Below, one piece after another: positions 23,422 to 31,513 of a stretch of DNA of 33,561 nt. Under the pieces are notes generated by a model. It was not told the DNA's origin. It was given only the letters and a program-made list of their open reading frames with translations, and searched no databases. Each line of letters starts with the position of its first letter. Within the stretch, counting starts at the first letter, position 1. The stretch spans positions 1 through 33,561 of the forward strand of contig NZ_VWPY01000047.1 of assembly GCF_011839805.1 (NCBI RefSeq). Direction: 5' to 3'. Position numbers and translations under genes: made by a program. This stretch comes from Kineococcus rubinsiae. Lineage in GTDB: Bacteria > Actinomycetota > Actinomycetes > Actinomycetales > Kineococcaceae.

Positions 23422-23454
23422 TAGTCTGCGTCGAAGCGGAGAAGAAGTCTCCGC
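23422..23454 (+). promoter_or_regulatory. Promoter and TetR operator candidate of the second pump
   Basis: TAGTCT at 23422-23427 fits a -10 box for the pump gene. Just downstream GCGGAGA-AGAAG-TCTCCGC (23436-23454) is a perfect 7-bp-arm inverted repeat in the leader, before the AGGAGG box at 23461. It may be a TetR operator or simply an RNA hairpin. Confidence 0.45.
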
Positions 23455-23474
23455 GTCACCAGGAGGCCCTCCCC

Positions 23475-25952
23475 ATGCAGACCCCCGCCCCCGTGGCGGT
23501 CGCCGGCGACGGCGGCTCCGCCGACGCGACGGACACCGGATCGCACCGCGCGAAGTGGATCGTGCTCGCGGTCCTCTGCCTCGCGCAGCTGATGGTCGTG
23601 CTCGACGCGACGATCGTGAACATCGCGCTGCCCACCGCCCAGCAGGACCTCGCCTTCTCCGACGAGGACCGCCAGTGGGTCGTCACGTCCTACGCGCTGG
23701 CCTTCGGCAGCCTGCTGCTGCTGGGCGGGCGCCTGTCGGACCTGCTGGGCCGCAAGCTCATGTTCCTCGTGGGCCTGGTCGGGTTCGCCGCCTCCTCCGC
23801 ACTGGGCGGGGCCGCCGAGGGGTTCGGGACGCTCATCGTCGCCCGCGCCCTGCAGGGCGCCTTCGGCGCGATGCTCGCCCCCGCGGCGCTGTCGCTGCTG
23901 ACCACGACCTTCACGGACCCGCGGATGCGGACCAAGGCGTTCTCGATCTTCGGGGCCGTGGCCGGGGCCGGCGGCGGCATCGGGCTGCTGCTCGGCGGCC
24001 TGCTGACCGAGCACCTCTCCTGGCGCTGGTGCCTCTACATCAACGTCGCGCTCGCCGTCGTCGCGGTCGCGGCCGGCGTCGTGCTGCTGACGAACGACCG
24101 CTCCAAGGAGCGGCCGGTCCTCGACTGGTGGGGCACGGTCACCGCGATCCTCGGCCTCGTCGGGGTCGTCTACGGCCTGGCGAACGCCGAGTCAGACGGC
24201 TGGTCGAGCCCGAGCACGTGGGGCTTCCTGGTCGCGGGCCTCGTGGTCCTCGTGGTCTTCACCGTCCTGCAGAGCCGCGTGGCGCACCCGCTGCTGCCGC
24301 TGCGGATCGTGCTGCACCGCAACCGCGGCGGCTCCCTCGTCGCCCTCGCCGTCACGGGCGCGGGGATGTTCGGGGTCTTCCTCTTCCTCACGTACTACAT
24401 GTCCAACAGCCTCGGCTACAGCCCGGTCCAGACCGGCCTGGCGTTCCTGCCGATGATCGGCGCCATCTCGGTCGCCGCGGCCCTGCTGGGCGGGCCCCTG
24501 CTGGCCCGGGTCGGCCCGAAGCCCGTCATCAGCGCCGGGATGCTGCTGGCCGCCGTCGGCATGGTGCTCCTGACGGGCATCGAGCTGGACTCCGCCTACG
24601 CCTCCGCGATCCTGCCGGGCCTCATCGTCCAGGGCCTCGGCCTGGGCCTGGTGTTCTCCGCGGCCATGGCCACGGCGACGCAGGGCGTGCGCGCCGACGA
24701 CGCCGGGGTGGCCTCGGCGATGGCCAACACCACCCAGCAGATCGGCGGCTCGATCGGCACCGCGCTGCTCAGCGCCTTCGCGGGCACCGCGGCCTCGGAC
24801 TGGATCGCCGAGAACGTCGCGGGGGCGCCCTCGCCCGAGCAGCTCGCCGAGGCGACCCTGGCCAGCTACCACACGGCGTTCTGGATCTCGGCCGGGATCT
24901 TCGCCGGCGGGGCCGTGGCGTCCTTCCTGCTGCTGCGCCGCGGCGTGCCCGACGAGGCCGGCGCGGACGCCCCGGGGGAGGGCGCGCACGTCGCCTCCGT
25001 CGCGGTCCCCGCCGAGGCCCCGACCGCCGCGAACCCGACCGCCGCGACCCCGCGCGGCGCGCACCGCGCGCAGCAGCCGGTCCCCGCGGCTCCGGACTCG
25101 GCAGCTCAGGAGACGGCAGCTCAGGAGACGGCGGCCGAGGTCCCCGCGGCCCGGGTGCCCGCGCAGGGCGTCCGCAGCGACGTCGGCCTCACGGTGTCCG
25201 GGAGCGTGCGGCAGCACGGCGGCCGGGCCCTGCCCGGGGCGGTCGTGACGCTGACCGACAAGACGGGGCGCCAGGTCACGCGCACCACCAGCGGCCCCGA
25301 CGGCTCCTACGCCCTCGCGCTGCCGACCGGCGGCACGTACCTGCTCATCGTGGCGGCCGCGCACGTGCAGCCGTCCGCGACGCTCGTCGCGGTCGGCGGC
25401 ACCTCGGTGCGCCGGGACGTGCTGCTGTCCGGGCGCGCCTCGATCGCCGGCCGCGTCGAGAGCCGCGACGCCGCCTCGGGCGCGCTCACGCCCGTCGCGG
25501 GGGCCCTCGTCACCCTGACCGACGTGACCGGCGAGGTCGTGGGCTCCACGCGCACCGACGCCGCCGGGGGCTACGCCTTCGCCCAGCTCCTCGGCGGCAG
25601 CTTCGTGCTGACGGCGCAGAGCGACGCGCACCGCCCGCTGGCCCGCGGCGTGGAGATCCCCGACAGCGGGGGCCTGGCCTGCGACCTGCAGCTCACCGGC
25701 GGCGGGCGCCTGGCGGGCACCGTGGTCGCCGCGAGCGACGGCCGCCGGGTCCGCGAGGCCTCCGTCACCCTCGTCGACGCGCAGGGCGAGGTCGTCGCCG
25801 CCGCGGTCACCGACGACGAGGGCGCCTACTCCTTCGACGACCTGCCCGGCGGGCAGTACACGCTGACCGCGGCGGGCTACGCCCCGGTCGCGACGAGCGT
25901 CGACGTCGAGGAGGACGCGGTCGCGGCCGCGCAGGTCGAGCTCGGCCGCTGA
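23475..25952 (+). CDS. DHA2-family MFS efflux pump with three C-terminal CRD domains (second copy of the tail)
   Basis: 825 residues. Residues about 25-488 form a 14-helix DHA2 antiporter with LDATIVNIALP in helix 1, motif A GGRLSDLLGRK and a motif C-type GGGIGLLLGGLL. The transporter differs clearly from the first pump, which lacks the helix 1 Asp. After the last helix (ending LLLRRG, positive side probably cytoplasmic) there is an Ala/Pro-rich linker with a tandem QETAA repeat, then three carboxypeptidase-regulatory-like domains (about 571-654, 656-740, 741-825) nearly identical to those of the first pump. ATG 23475 has a perfect AGGAGG eight bases upstream. It is divergent from a TetR gene, the usual place of a TetR-controlled pump. 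The substrate is unknown. Confidence 0.93.
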   Translation: MQTPAPVAVAGDGGSADATDTGSHRAKWIVLAVLCLAQLMVVLDATIVNIALPTAQQDLAFSDEDRQWVVTSYALAFGSLLLLGGRLSDLLGRKLMFLVGLVGFAASSALGGAAEGFGTLIVARALQGAFGAMLAPAALSLLTTTFTDPRMRTKAFSIFGAVAGAGGGIGLLLGGLLTEHLSWRWCLYINVALAVVAVAAGVVLLTNDRSKERPVLDWWGTVTAILGLVGVVYGLANAESDGWSSPSTWGFLVAGLVVLVVFTVLQSRVAHPLLPLRIVLHRNRGGSLVALAVTGAGMFGVFLFLTYYMSNSLGYSPVQTGLAFLPMIGAISVAAALLGGPLLARVGPKPVISAGMLLAAVGMVLLTGIELDSAYASAILPGLIVQGLGLGLVFSAAMATATQGVRADDAGVASAMANTTQQIGGSIGTALLSAFAGTAASDWIAENVAGAPSPEQLAEATLASYHTAFWISAGIFAGGAVASFLLLRRGVPDEAGADAPGEGAHVASVAVPAEAPTAANPTAATPRGAHRAQQPVPAAPDSAAQETAAQETAAEVPAARVPAQGVRSDVGLTVSGSVRQHGGRALPGAVVTLTDKTGRQVTRTTSGPDGSYALALPTGGTYLLIVAAAHVQPSATLVAVGGTSVRRDVLLSGRASIAGRVESRDAASGALTPVAGALVTLTDVTGEVVGSTRTDAAGGYAFAQLLGGSFVLTAQSDAHRPLARGVEIPDSGGLACDLQLTGGGRLAGTVVAASDGRRVREASVTLVDAQGEVVAAAVTDDEGAYSFDDLPGGQYTLTAAGYAPVATSVDVEEDAVAAAQVELGR
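25101..25130 (+). repeat. 15-bp perfect tandem repeat in the pump linker
   Basis: GCAGCTCAGGAGACG occurs twice head to tail, encoding a repeated five-residue unit in the linker between transporter and CRD tail. Its lower GC content stands out from its surroundings. Copy number could vary between strains. Confidence 0.85.
25185..25949 (+). repeat. Dispersed inverted repeat, copy 2: three-CRD tail of the second pump
   Basis: Encodes the last 255 residues of the second pump. It is the counterpart of 7130-7903 on the other strand; the alignment needs no gap, and the similarity starts abruptly at GLTVSG after unlike linkers. Confidence 0.9.
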
Positions 25953-25965
25953 CGCCCCGCCTTCC

Positions 25966-25993
25966 GGGCCCGTCCCCGTCCGGGGGCGGGCCC
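25966..25993 (+). terminator. Terminator after the second pump
   Basis: GGGCCCGTCCCC (25966-25977) pairs with GGGGGCGGGCCC (25982-25993), one G-U pair, 4-nt loop, 13 bases after the stop. It separates the pump from the ileS leader. Confidence 0.75.
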
Positions 25994-26058
25994 TGCGCGC
26001 GCCGGGGTGGTGGTGCGGGCCGCGCCGGAACGGGGAAGCCCCGGCGGGGCGGCGCGGT

Positions 26059-26064
26059 TAGACT
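26059..26064 (+). promoter_or_regulatory. -10 box of the ileS operon
   Basis: TAGACT, a good TAnnnT match; transcription would begin near 26071, just before the T-box leader. No strong -35 hexamer is apparent. Confidence 0.5.
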
Positions 26065-26070
26065 CGGCGC

Positions 26071-26304
26071 ACAGGCGTCGACCCGGCCATCACCGGCGAG
26101 CCTCCGGAAGAACGGGCCGTCCGCGGCCTGAGTAGAACCGGACGGGTCCGGCCCGTGACAGCCGGACGACGAGCGGTCGTCGTCGCCGTCCCCCGGTGCG
26201 CCGGGGTCCGGGGTCGATGGCAAGCGGGGTGGTACCGCGGCACCGCCGGACCCGGCGGGAGTCGTCCTCGCAGGTGGCTGATGCACTTGTGCGAGGAGTG
26301 GACG
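26071..26304 (+). promoter_or_regulatory. Translational T-box riboswitch (isoleucine) before ileS
   Basis: The leader senses uncharged tRNA-Ile. Visible parts: a very short stem I, CCGG (26083-26086) with CCGG (26093-26096), whose loop CCATCA carries the isoleucine specifier ATC at 26089-26091; middle stems; and the T-box GCGGGGTGGTACCGCGG at 26224-26240. Its TGGT can pair with the tRNA end, the last T facing discriminator A. The segment TCCTCGCA (26265-26272) is complementary to TGCGAGGA (26290-26297), which contains the ileS Shine-Dalgarno AGGAG (26294-26298): a sequestrator. The same CCTCGC can instead pair with GCGGGG (26224-26229), forming the antisequestrator. Bound uncharged tRNA would therefore free the ribosome binding site. 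This matches the ultrashort-stem-I ileS T-boxes known from actinobacteria; there is no terminator, so control is translational. Confidence 0.92.
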
Positions 26305-29300
26305 ATGTCCGACGCGGTGTCCGACCCGGTGTCCGACGCGACGACCGGCGAGCAGACCACGGCGACCCCCGGTTCGGGGCCCCGGTTCCCGGAGATCGAG
26401 CAGCGCGTCCTGGAGTCCTGGGCGGCCGACGGCACGTTCAAGGCGAGCGTCGAGGCGCGCCGGGGCGGCGCGGCGGGTGAGTTCGTCTTCTACGACGGCC
26501 CCCCCTTCGCCAACGGCCTGCCGCACTACGGCCACCTGCTGACGGGCTACGTCAAGGACGTCGTCCCGCGCTTCCGCACCATGCGCGGGCAGCAGGTCGA
26601 CCGCCGCTTCGGCTGGGACTGCCACGGCCTGCCCGCCGAGGTCGAGGCCGAGCGGCAGCTGGGGATCACCCACAAGTCCGAGATCGAGGAGCTGGGCGTC
26701 GCCCGGTTCAACGACGCCTGCCGCACCTCGGTGCTGAAGTACACGCGTGAGTGGGAGTCCTACGTCACCCGGCAGGCCCGCTGGGTCGACTTCGAGGACG
26801 ACTACAAAACCCTCGACACCGACTACATGGAGTCGGTGATGTGGGCGTTCAAGACGCTGTGGGACAAGGGGCTGATCTACGAGGGCTTCCGCGTGCTGGC
26901 CTACTGCTGGCGCTGCGAGACCCCGCTGAGCAACTCCGAGACCCGCCTCGACGACGTCTACCGCAACCGGCAGGACCCGGCCGTCACGGTCGGGTTCCGG
27001 CTCACGGGCGACGGCGGGCACGAGGAGCTGGCGGGGGTCCTGGCCCTGATCTGGACGACCACGCCGTGGACCCTGCCGAGCAACCTCGCCATGGCCGTCA
27101 ACCGCGACCTCGACTACGTCGTCGTCGAGGGCAGCGGCGAGCACGAGGGCCGGCGCTTCCTGCTGGCCGAGGCGCGCCTGGCGCACTACGCCCGCGAGCT
27201 GGGCGAGGACGCGGCCGAGCGGGTCGTCGGCCGCTACCGCGGCGAGGACCTGCTGGGGGTGCGCTACACCCCGCCCTTCGACTACTTCGCGGGCCGCGAG
27301 AACGCCCACCAGGTGCTGGCCGCCGACTACGTGACGACCGACTCCGGCACGGGCGTCGTGCACATCGCCCCCGCGTTCGGCGAGGAGGACAAGCTCGTCA
27401 CCGACGCGGCCGGCATCGTCCCCGTCGTGCCCGTCGCCTCCAACGGCACGTTCACGTCCGAGGTCCCCGACTTCGCGGGCCTGCACGTCTTCGCCGCCAA
27501 CAAGGAGATCTCCCGCACGCTGCGCGACGGCGTGCTCAGCGGGGCGCTGCTGCTGCGCCTGGAGACCTACGACCACCCGTACCCGCACTGCTGGCGCTGC
27601 GGCAACGCGCTGATCTACCGCGCGGTGTCGAGCTGGTTCGTCGCGGTCACGCAGATCCGCGACCGCATGGTCGAGCTGAACCAGCAGATCACCTGGGTCC
27701 CCGAGCACGTCAAGGACGGGTCCTTCGGCAAGTGGCTGGAGGGCGCGCGGGACTGGTCGATCAGCCGCAACCGCTACTGGGGCAGCCCCATCCCCGTGTG
27801 GACCTCCGACGACCCGGCCTACCCCCGCGTCGACGTCTACGGCTCGCTCGACGACCTCGAGCGCGACTTCGGCGTGCGCCCGGCCGACCTGCACCGCCCG
27901 CACGTCGACGAGCTGACCCGCCCGAACCCGGACGACCCGACGGGCCGCTCGACGATGCGCCGCGTCCCCGAGGTGCTCGACTGCTGGTTCGACTCGGGCT
28001 CGATGCCGTTCGCCCAGGTGCACTACCCGTTCGAGAACCGCGACTGGTTCGAGAGCCACTACCCGGGCGACTTCATCGTCGAGTACATCGGGCAGACGCG
28101 CGGCTGGTTCTACAACGTGCACGTGCTCGCGACCGGTCTCTTCGACCGGCCGGCGTTCCGCACCGCGGTGTCCCACGGGATCCTGCTGGGCGACGACGGC
28201 CGCAAGATGAGCAAGTCGCTGCGCAACTACCCCGACGTCAACGAGGTGCTCGACCGCGACGGCTCCGACGCCATGCGGTGGTTCCTCATGAGCTCACCCG
28301 TCCTGCGCGGCGGGAACCTCGTCGTGACCGAGCAGGGCATCCGCGACTCCGTGCGGCAGGTCCTGCTACCGCTGTGGAACACGTGGCAGTTCTTCCAGCT
28401 GTACTCCTCCACGTCGAGCCACACGCCGCGCTGGCGCACGAGCTCGACCGAGGTGCTCGACCGCTACGTGCTGGCGAAGCTGCACGACACGGTCGTGGGC
28501 GTGACGGCGCAGCTGGAGGCGTACGACATCGCCGGGGCCTGCGAGAGCGTGCGGCAGTTCCTCGACGTGCTGACGAACTGGTACGTCCGGCGCTCGCGGT
28601 CGGCCTTCTGGGACGGCGAGTCCGAGCAGGCGAAGGCCGCGCTGGACACCCTGCACACGGTGCTGGAGACGACGACGCGCCTCGTCGCCCCGCTGCTGCC
28701 GCTGATCGCGGAGGAGGTGTGGCGCGGGCTCACGGGTGGCCGCTCGGTGCACCTGGCCGACTGGCCGGACCCCGTGGACCTGCCCGCGGACCCGGCGCTG
28801 GTCGCCGCCATGGACCGCGCCCGCGCGGTCTGCTCGGTGGCCCTGTCGCTGCGCAAGGGCGCCGGCCTGCGCGTGCGGCTGCCGCTGACGCGCCTGGAGG
28901 TCCTCGACGCCGACCCGTCGGCGCTGCAGGACTTCGCGCAGCTCGTCGCCGAGGAGGTCAACGTCCGCGAGGTCGCCCTCGGCACGCCGGACCGCATCGC
29001 CGAGTTCGGCGTCGTCGAGCGCCTCACGGTCAACGCGCGCGCCGCCGGCCCGCGCATCGGCAAGGAGGTGCAGACCGCCATCCGCGCCGCCAAGGCGGGC
29101 GACTGGCAGGAGCAGCCCGACGGCACGGTCGTCGCGGGCGGCATCGCGCTGCAGGACGGCGAGTTCGAGCGCACGCTCGTCGTCGAGGGGGAGGACACGG
29201 GCCGCGCCACGGCCCCCCTGCCCGGCGGCGGCTTCGTCGTCCTCGACACCGCGGTCACGCCCGAGCTGGCCGCCGAGGGCATCGCCCGCGACGTCGTCCG

Positions 29301-29550
29301 GCTCGTGCAGCAGGCCCGCCGCGACGCGGGGCTCCACGTCTCCGACCGCATCCGCCTCACGGTGGCCGCGGACGGTCCCGTGTGGGCCGCGGTGGTCGCG
29401 CACCAGCACCTCGTCATCGACGAGACGCTGGCCCAGCAGTTCGGTTCGGCCGGGTCCGCCGACGTGCTCGCCCGCGAGGCGGCCACGCTGGTGGGGACGG
29501 TCGAGGGCCACGAGGTCCGGATCCAGGTGGAGAAGGCGGAGCAGCGGTGA
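26305..29550 (+). CDS. ileS: Isoleucyl-tRNA synthetase (eukaryote-like type 2)
   Basis: Charges tRNA-Ile. 1081 residues, longer than the E. coli type (about 940). Class I signatures are HYGH at 74-77 ([10 protein letters not shown]) and KMSKS at 634-638 ([11 protein letters not shown]). The editing domain has the [11 protein letters not shown] motif. The HYGH form, the [10 protein letters not shown] segment and the extended C-terminal domain are those of type 2 (IleS2-like) enzymes, which as a group tolerate mupirocin. ATG 26305 follows the AGGAG box at 26294-26298 and is preferred over the in-frame ATG 26281, which lies in the riboswitch stem. The stop overlaps the folC GTG (GTGA). Expression is under the T-box. 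Confidence 0.97.
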   Translation: MSDAVSDPVSDATTGEQTTATPGSGPRFPEIEQRVLESWAADGTFKASVEARRGGAAGEFVFYDGPPFANGLPHYGHLLTGYVKDVVPRFRTMRGQQVDRRFGWDCHGLPAEVEAERQLGITHKSEIEELGVARFNDACRTSVLKYTREWESYVTRQARWVDFEDDYKTLDTDYMESVMWAFKTLWDKGLIYEGFRVLAYCWRCETPLSNSETRLDDVYRNRQDPAVTVGFRLTGDGGHEELAGVLALIWTTTPWTLPSNLAMAVNRDLDYVVVEGSGEHEGRRFLLAEARLAHYARELGEDAAERVVGRYRGEDLLGVRYTPPFDYFAGRENAHQVLAADYVTTDSGTGVVHIAPAFGEEDKLVTDAAGIVPVVPVASNGTFTSEVPDFAGLHVFAANKEISRTLRDGVLSGALLLRLETYDHPYPHCWRCGNALIYRAVSSWFVAVTQIRDRMVELNQQITWVPEHVKDGSFGKWLEGARDWSISRNRYWGSPIPVWTSDDPAYPRVDVYGSLDDLERDFGVRPADLHRPHVDELTRPNPDDPTGRSTMRRVPEVLDCWFDSGSMPFAQVHYPFENRDWFESHYPGDFIVEYIGQTRGWFYNVHVLATGLFDRPAFRTAVSHGILLGDDGRKMSKSLRNYPDVNEVLDRDGSDAMRWFLMSSPVLRGGNLVVTEQGIRDSVRQVLLPLWNTWQFFQLYSSTSSHTPRWRTSSTEVLDRYVLAKLHDTVVGVTAQLEAYDIAGACESVRQFLDVLTNWYVRRSRSAFWDGESEQAKAALDTLHTVLETTTRLVAPLLPLIAEEVWRGLTGGRSVHLADWPDPVDLPADPALVAAMDRARAVCSVALSLRKGAGLRVRLPLTRLEVLDADPSALQDFAQLVAEEVNVREVALGTPDRIAEFGVVERLTVNARAAGPRIGKEVQTAIRAAKAGDWQEQPDGTVVAGGIALQDGEFERTLVVEGEDTGRATAPLPGGGFVVLDTAVTPELAAEGIARDVVRLVQQARRDAGLHVSDRIRLTVAADGPVWAAVVAHQHLVIDETLAQQFGSAGSADVLAREAATLVGTVEGHEVRIQVEKAEQR

Positions 29551-31076
29551 GCGGAGACGACGACGAGTTCGGGGACCGGTTCCTCGACGGTCCCCTCGAG
29601 GGTGACGACGAGCGCGACGACGACGACGCGGGGGAGGCCTCGGAGCCGCCGCGCCGCGACGGCAGCAGCGGGGCCGAGATGGACCGCGTGCGCGCGGCCC
29701 GGCAGCGCCCGCAGGAGGACGACCCCCGCTTCGACGACGTCGTGGCGGGGATCCTCTCCCGCAACCCCGAGCACAAGATCCACCCGAGCCTCGACCGGGT
29801 GCGCGAGGCGTGCGCGCTGCTGGGCGACCCCCAGCTGAGCTACCGGGTCGTGCACCTCGCCGGCACCAACGGCAAGACGTCGACCGCGCGGATGGTGGAG
29901 CGCCTCGTGCGCGAGCACGACCTGCGCACGGGCCGCTTCACCAGCCCGCACCTCGTCGACGTCACCGAGCGGATCTCGATCGACGGGGAGCCCGTGAGCC
30001 GCGCGGCGTTCGTCCGCGCGTGGGACGACGTGGAACCCGTCGTGAGCATCCTCGACGCGCGCGCCGCCGAGGAGGGCCTGCCGCGGCTGAGCTTCTTCGA
30101 GGTGCTCACGGTCATGGCGTTCGCGGCCTTCGCCGACGCGCCCGTGGACGTGGCCGTCATCGAGACGGGCCTCGGCGGGACGTGGGACACGACCAACGTC
30201 GTGGTCCCCGACGTCGTCGTCGTGACGCCCGTGTCGATGGACCACGAGGCCTGGCTGGGCTCGACGCTGGAGGAGATCGCCGGGCAGAAGGCCGGGATCA
30301 TCAAGCACGGCGCCACCGTGGTCCTCGCGGCGCAGGAGGAGGAGGCCGAGGGCGTCCTGCTCGCCAAGGCCGCCGCCGAGCGCGTCTCCCTCGTGCGCGA
30401 GGGCGTCGACTTCGGCGTCGTGACCCGCGAGCTGGCCGTCGGCGGGCAGCTGCTGACGCTGCGCACGCGCGGCGGGACGTACACCGACGTCCTGCTGCCG
30501 CTGCACGGCGCGCACCAGGCGCAGAACGCGGCCGTCGCCCTGAGCGCGGCCGAGGCCCTGCTCGCCCTGCCCGGCACCACGCTGGTGCCCGGGCTCGTCG
30601 AGGGGGCGCTCACCGACGTCACGTCGCCGGGGCGCCTGGAGCTCGTGCGGTCCTCCCCGACGATCCTCGTGGACTCCGCGCACAACCCCGGGGGCGCGCA
30701 GGCGCTCGCCGCGGCGGTCGCGGAGGCCTTCACGCTGACGCGGCTCGTGGGGGTCGTCGGCGTCGCGGGGGACAAGGACGTCGAGGGCGTCCTGCAGGCC
30801 CTCGAACCCGTCCTCGCCGAGATCGTCGTGACGCGGTCCTCCTCGCCGCGCTCCATGGACGTCGCGGAGCTCGCGGAGGTGGCCGAGGACGTGTTCGGGG
30901 AGGACCGGGTGCACCAGGCCGACCGGCTCGACGAGGCCCTCACGATGGCCGTCGACCTCGCCGAGGCCGACGGCGGTGCGGGCGGCGGTTACGGTGGTTC
31001 CGGGGCGGGCGTGCTCGTCGCGGGCTCCGTGGTCCTCGCGGGCGACGTGCGGCAGCTGCTGGGGCGGACCTCGTGA
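29547..31076 (+). CDS. folC: Folylpolyglutamate synthase / dihydrofolate synthase
   Basis: Adds glutamate to dihydropteroate and/or folates with ATP. 509 residues. The P-loop GTNGKTS lies at about 106-112, followed by the TSPHL loop, the SFFEVLT and [12 protein letters not shown] segments, and the C-terminal [12 protein letters not shown] motif, as in Mur-ligase-like FolC. Before the enzyme there is an Asp/Glu-rich low-complexity extension of about 45 residues plus a linker (to about 70), which is not part of the catalytic fold. GTG 29547 overlaps the ileS stop (GTGA). Near the end a Gly-rich insert ([13 protein letters not shown]) precedes the last strand. It is thus co-expressed with ileS from the T-box leader unless an internal promoter exists. 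Confidence 0.96.
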   Translation: MSGDDDEFGDRFLDGPLEGDDERDDDDAGEASEPPRRDGSSGAEMDRVRAARQRPQEDDPRFDDVVAGILSRNPEHKIHPSLDRVREACALLGDPQLSYRVVHLAGTNGKTSTARMVERLVREHDLRTGRFTSPHLVDVTERISIDGEPVSRAAFVRAWDDVEPVVSILDARAAEEGLPRLSFFEVLTVMAFAAFADAPVDVAVIETGLGGTWDTTNVVVPDVVVVTPVSMDHEAWLGSTLEEIAGQKAGIIKHGATVVLAAQEEEAEGVLLAKAAAERVSLVREGVDFGVVTRELAVGGQLLTLRTRGGTYTDVLLPLHGAHQAQNAAVALSAAEALLALPGTTLVPGLVEGALTDVTSPGRLELVRSSPTILVDSAHNPGGAQALAAAVAEAFTLTRLVGVVGVAGDKDVEGVLQALEPVLAEIVVTRSSSPRSMDVAELAEVAEDVFGEDRVHQADRLDEALTMAVDLAEADGGAGGGYGGSGAGVLVAGSVVLAGDVRQLLGRTS

Positions 31077-31435
31077 GGTCCACCAAGCGGACGCTGGCCG
31101 CGACGGCGCTGGCGGCCGAGGCGCTCGTCGTGTTCTTCGCGACGCTCGTCGCGAGCCGGCTCTCGGACGTCGGGCTCACGACGTCGCTCGTGGCGGGCGG
31201 GATCCTGCTGGTGCTGTGCGTGCTGTGCGCCGGGATGCTGCGCCGGCCCTCGGGCTACGCGCTCGGCTGGGTCCTGCAGGCCGTCATCATCGCGTCCGGG
31301 TTCTGGGTCCCGATGATGTTCGGCATCGGCGTCGTCTTCGCCCTCATCTGGTGGGCCGCGATCCACTGGGGCGGGAAGATCGAGCGCGAGCAGGCCGAGA
31401 TCCGGCGCCTCATGAAGGAGCAGTCGGACTCCTGA
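31073..31435 (+). CDS. DUF4233 membrane protein
   Basis: 120 residues with about four hydrophobic helices and a charged C-terminal helix (IEREQAEIRRLMKEQ). This is the DUF4233 family, regularly found right after folC in actinobacteria (Rv2446c in M. tuberculosis). GTG 31073 overlaps the folC stop by four bases (GTGA). In mycobacteria the next gene is ndk; here the operon ends and a convergent sugar porter follows. The function is unknown. Confidence 0.9.
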   Translation: MRSTKRTLAATALAAEALVVFFATLVASRLSDVGLTTSLVAGGILLVLCVLCAGMLRRPSGYALGWVLQAVIIASGFWVPMMFGIGVVFALIWWAAIHWGGKIEREQAEIRRLMKEQSDS

Positions 31436-31443
31436 CCCCCCCG

Positions 31444-31486
31444 CCCTCCGTGATCTTGCAGGGATTACCTGCATGATCACGGAGGG
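31444..31486. terminator. Long imperfect palindrome between convergent genes
   Basis: CCCTCCGTGATC (31444-31455) and TGCAGG (31457-31462) pair with CCTGCA (31468-31473) and GATCACGGAGGG (31475-31486); one T-T mismatch (31456/31474) and a 5-nt loop GATTA. It lies between two convergent genes and probably ends both. It is less GC-rich than the other hairpins here and resembles a dispersed intergenic palindrome (REP-like) rather than a simple terminator. Confidence 0.8.
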
Positions 31487-31513
31487 GACGGGCTCGGTGG
31501 AGTGAGGGGATGG

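Noticed and set aside
26281-26304. ATG 26281 as ileS start
   Set aside because: It lies in the loop of the sequestrator stem and upstream of the Shine-Dalgarno box that serves ATG 26305.
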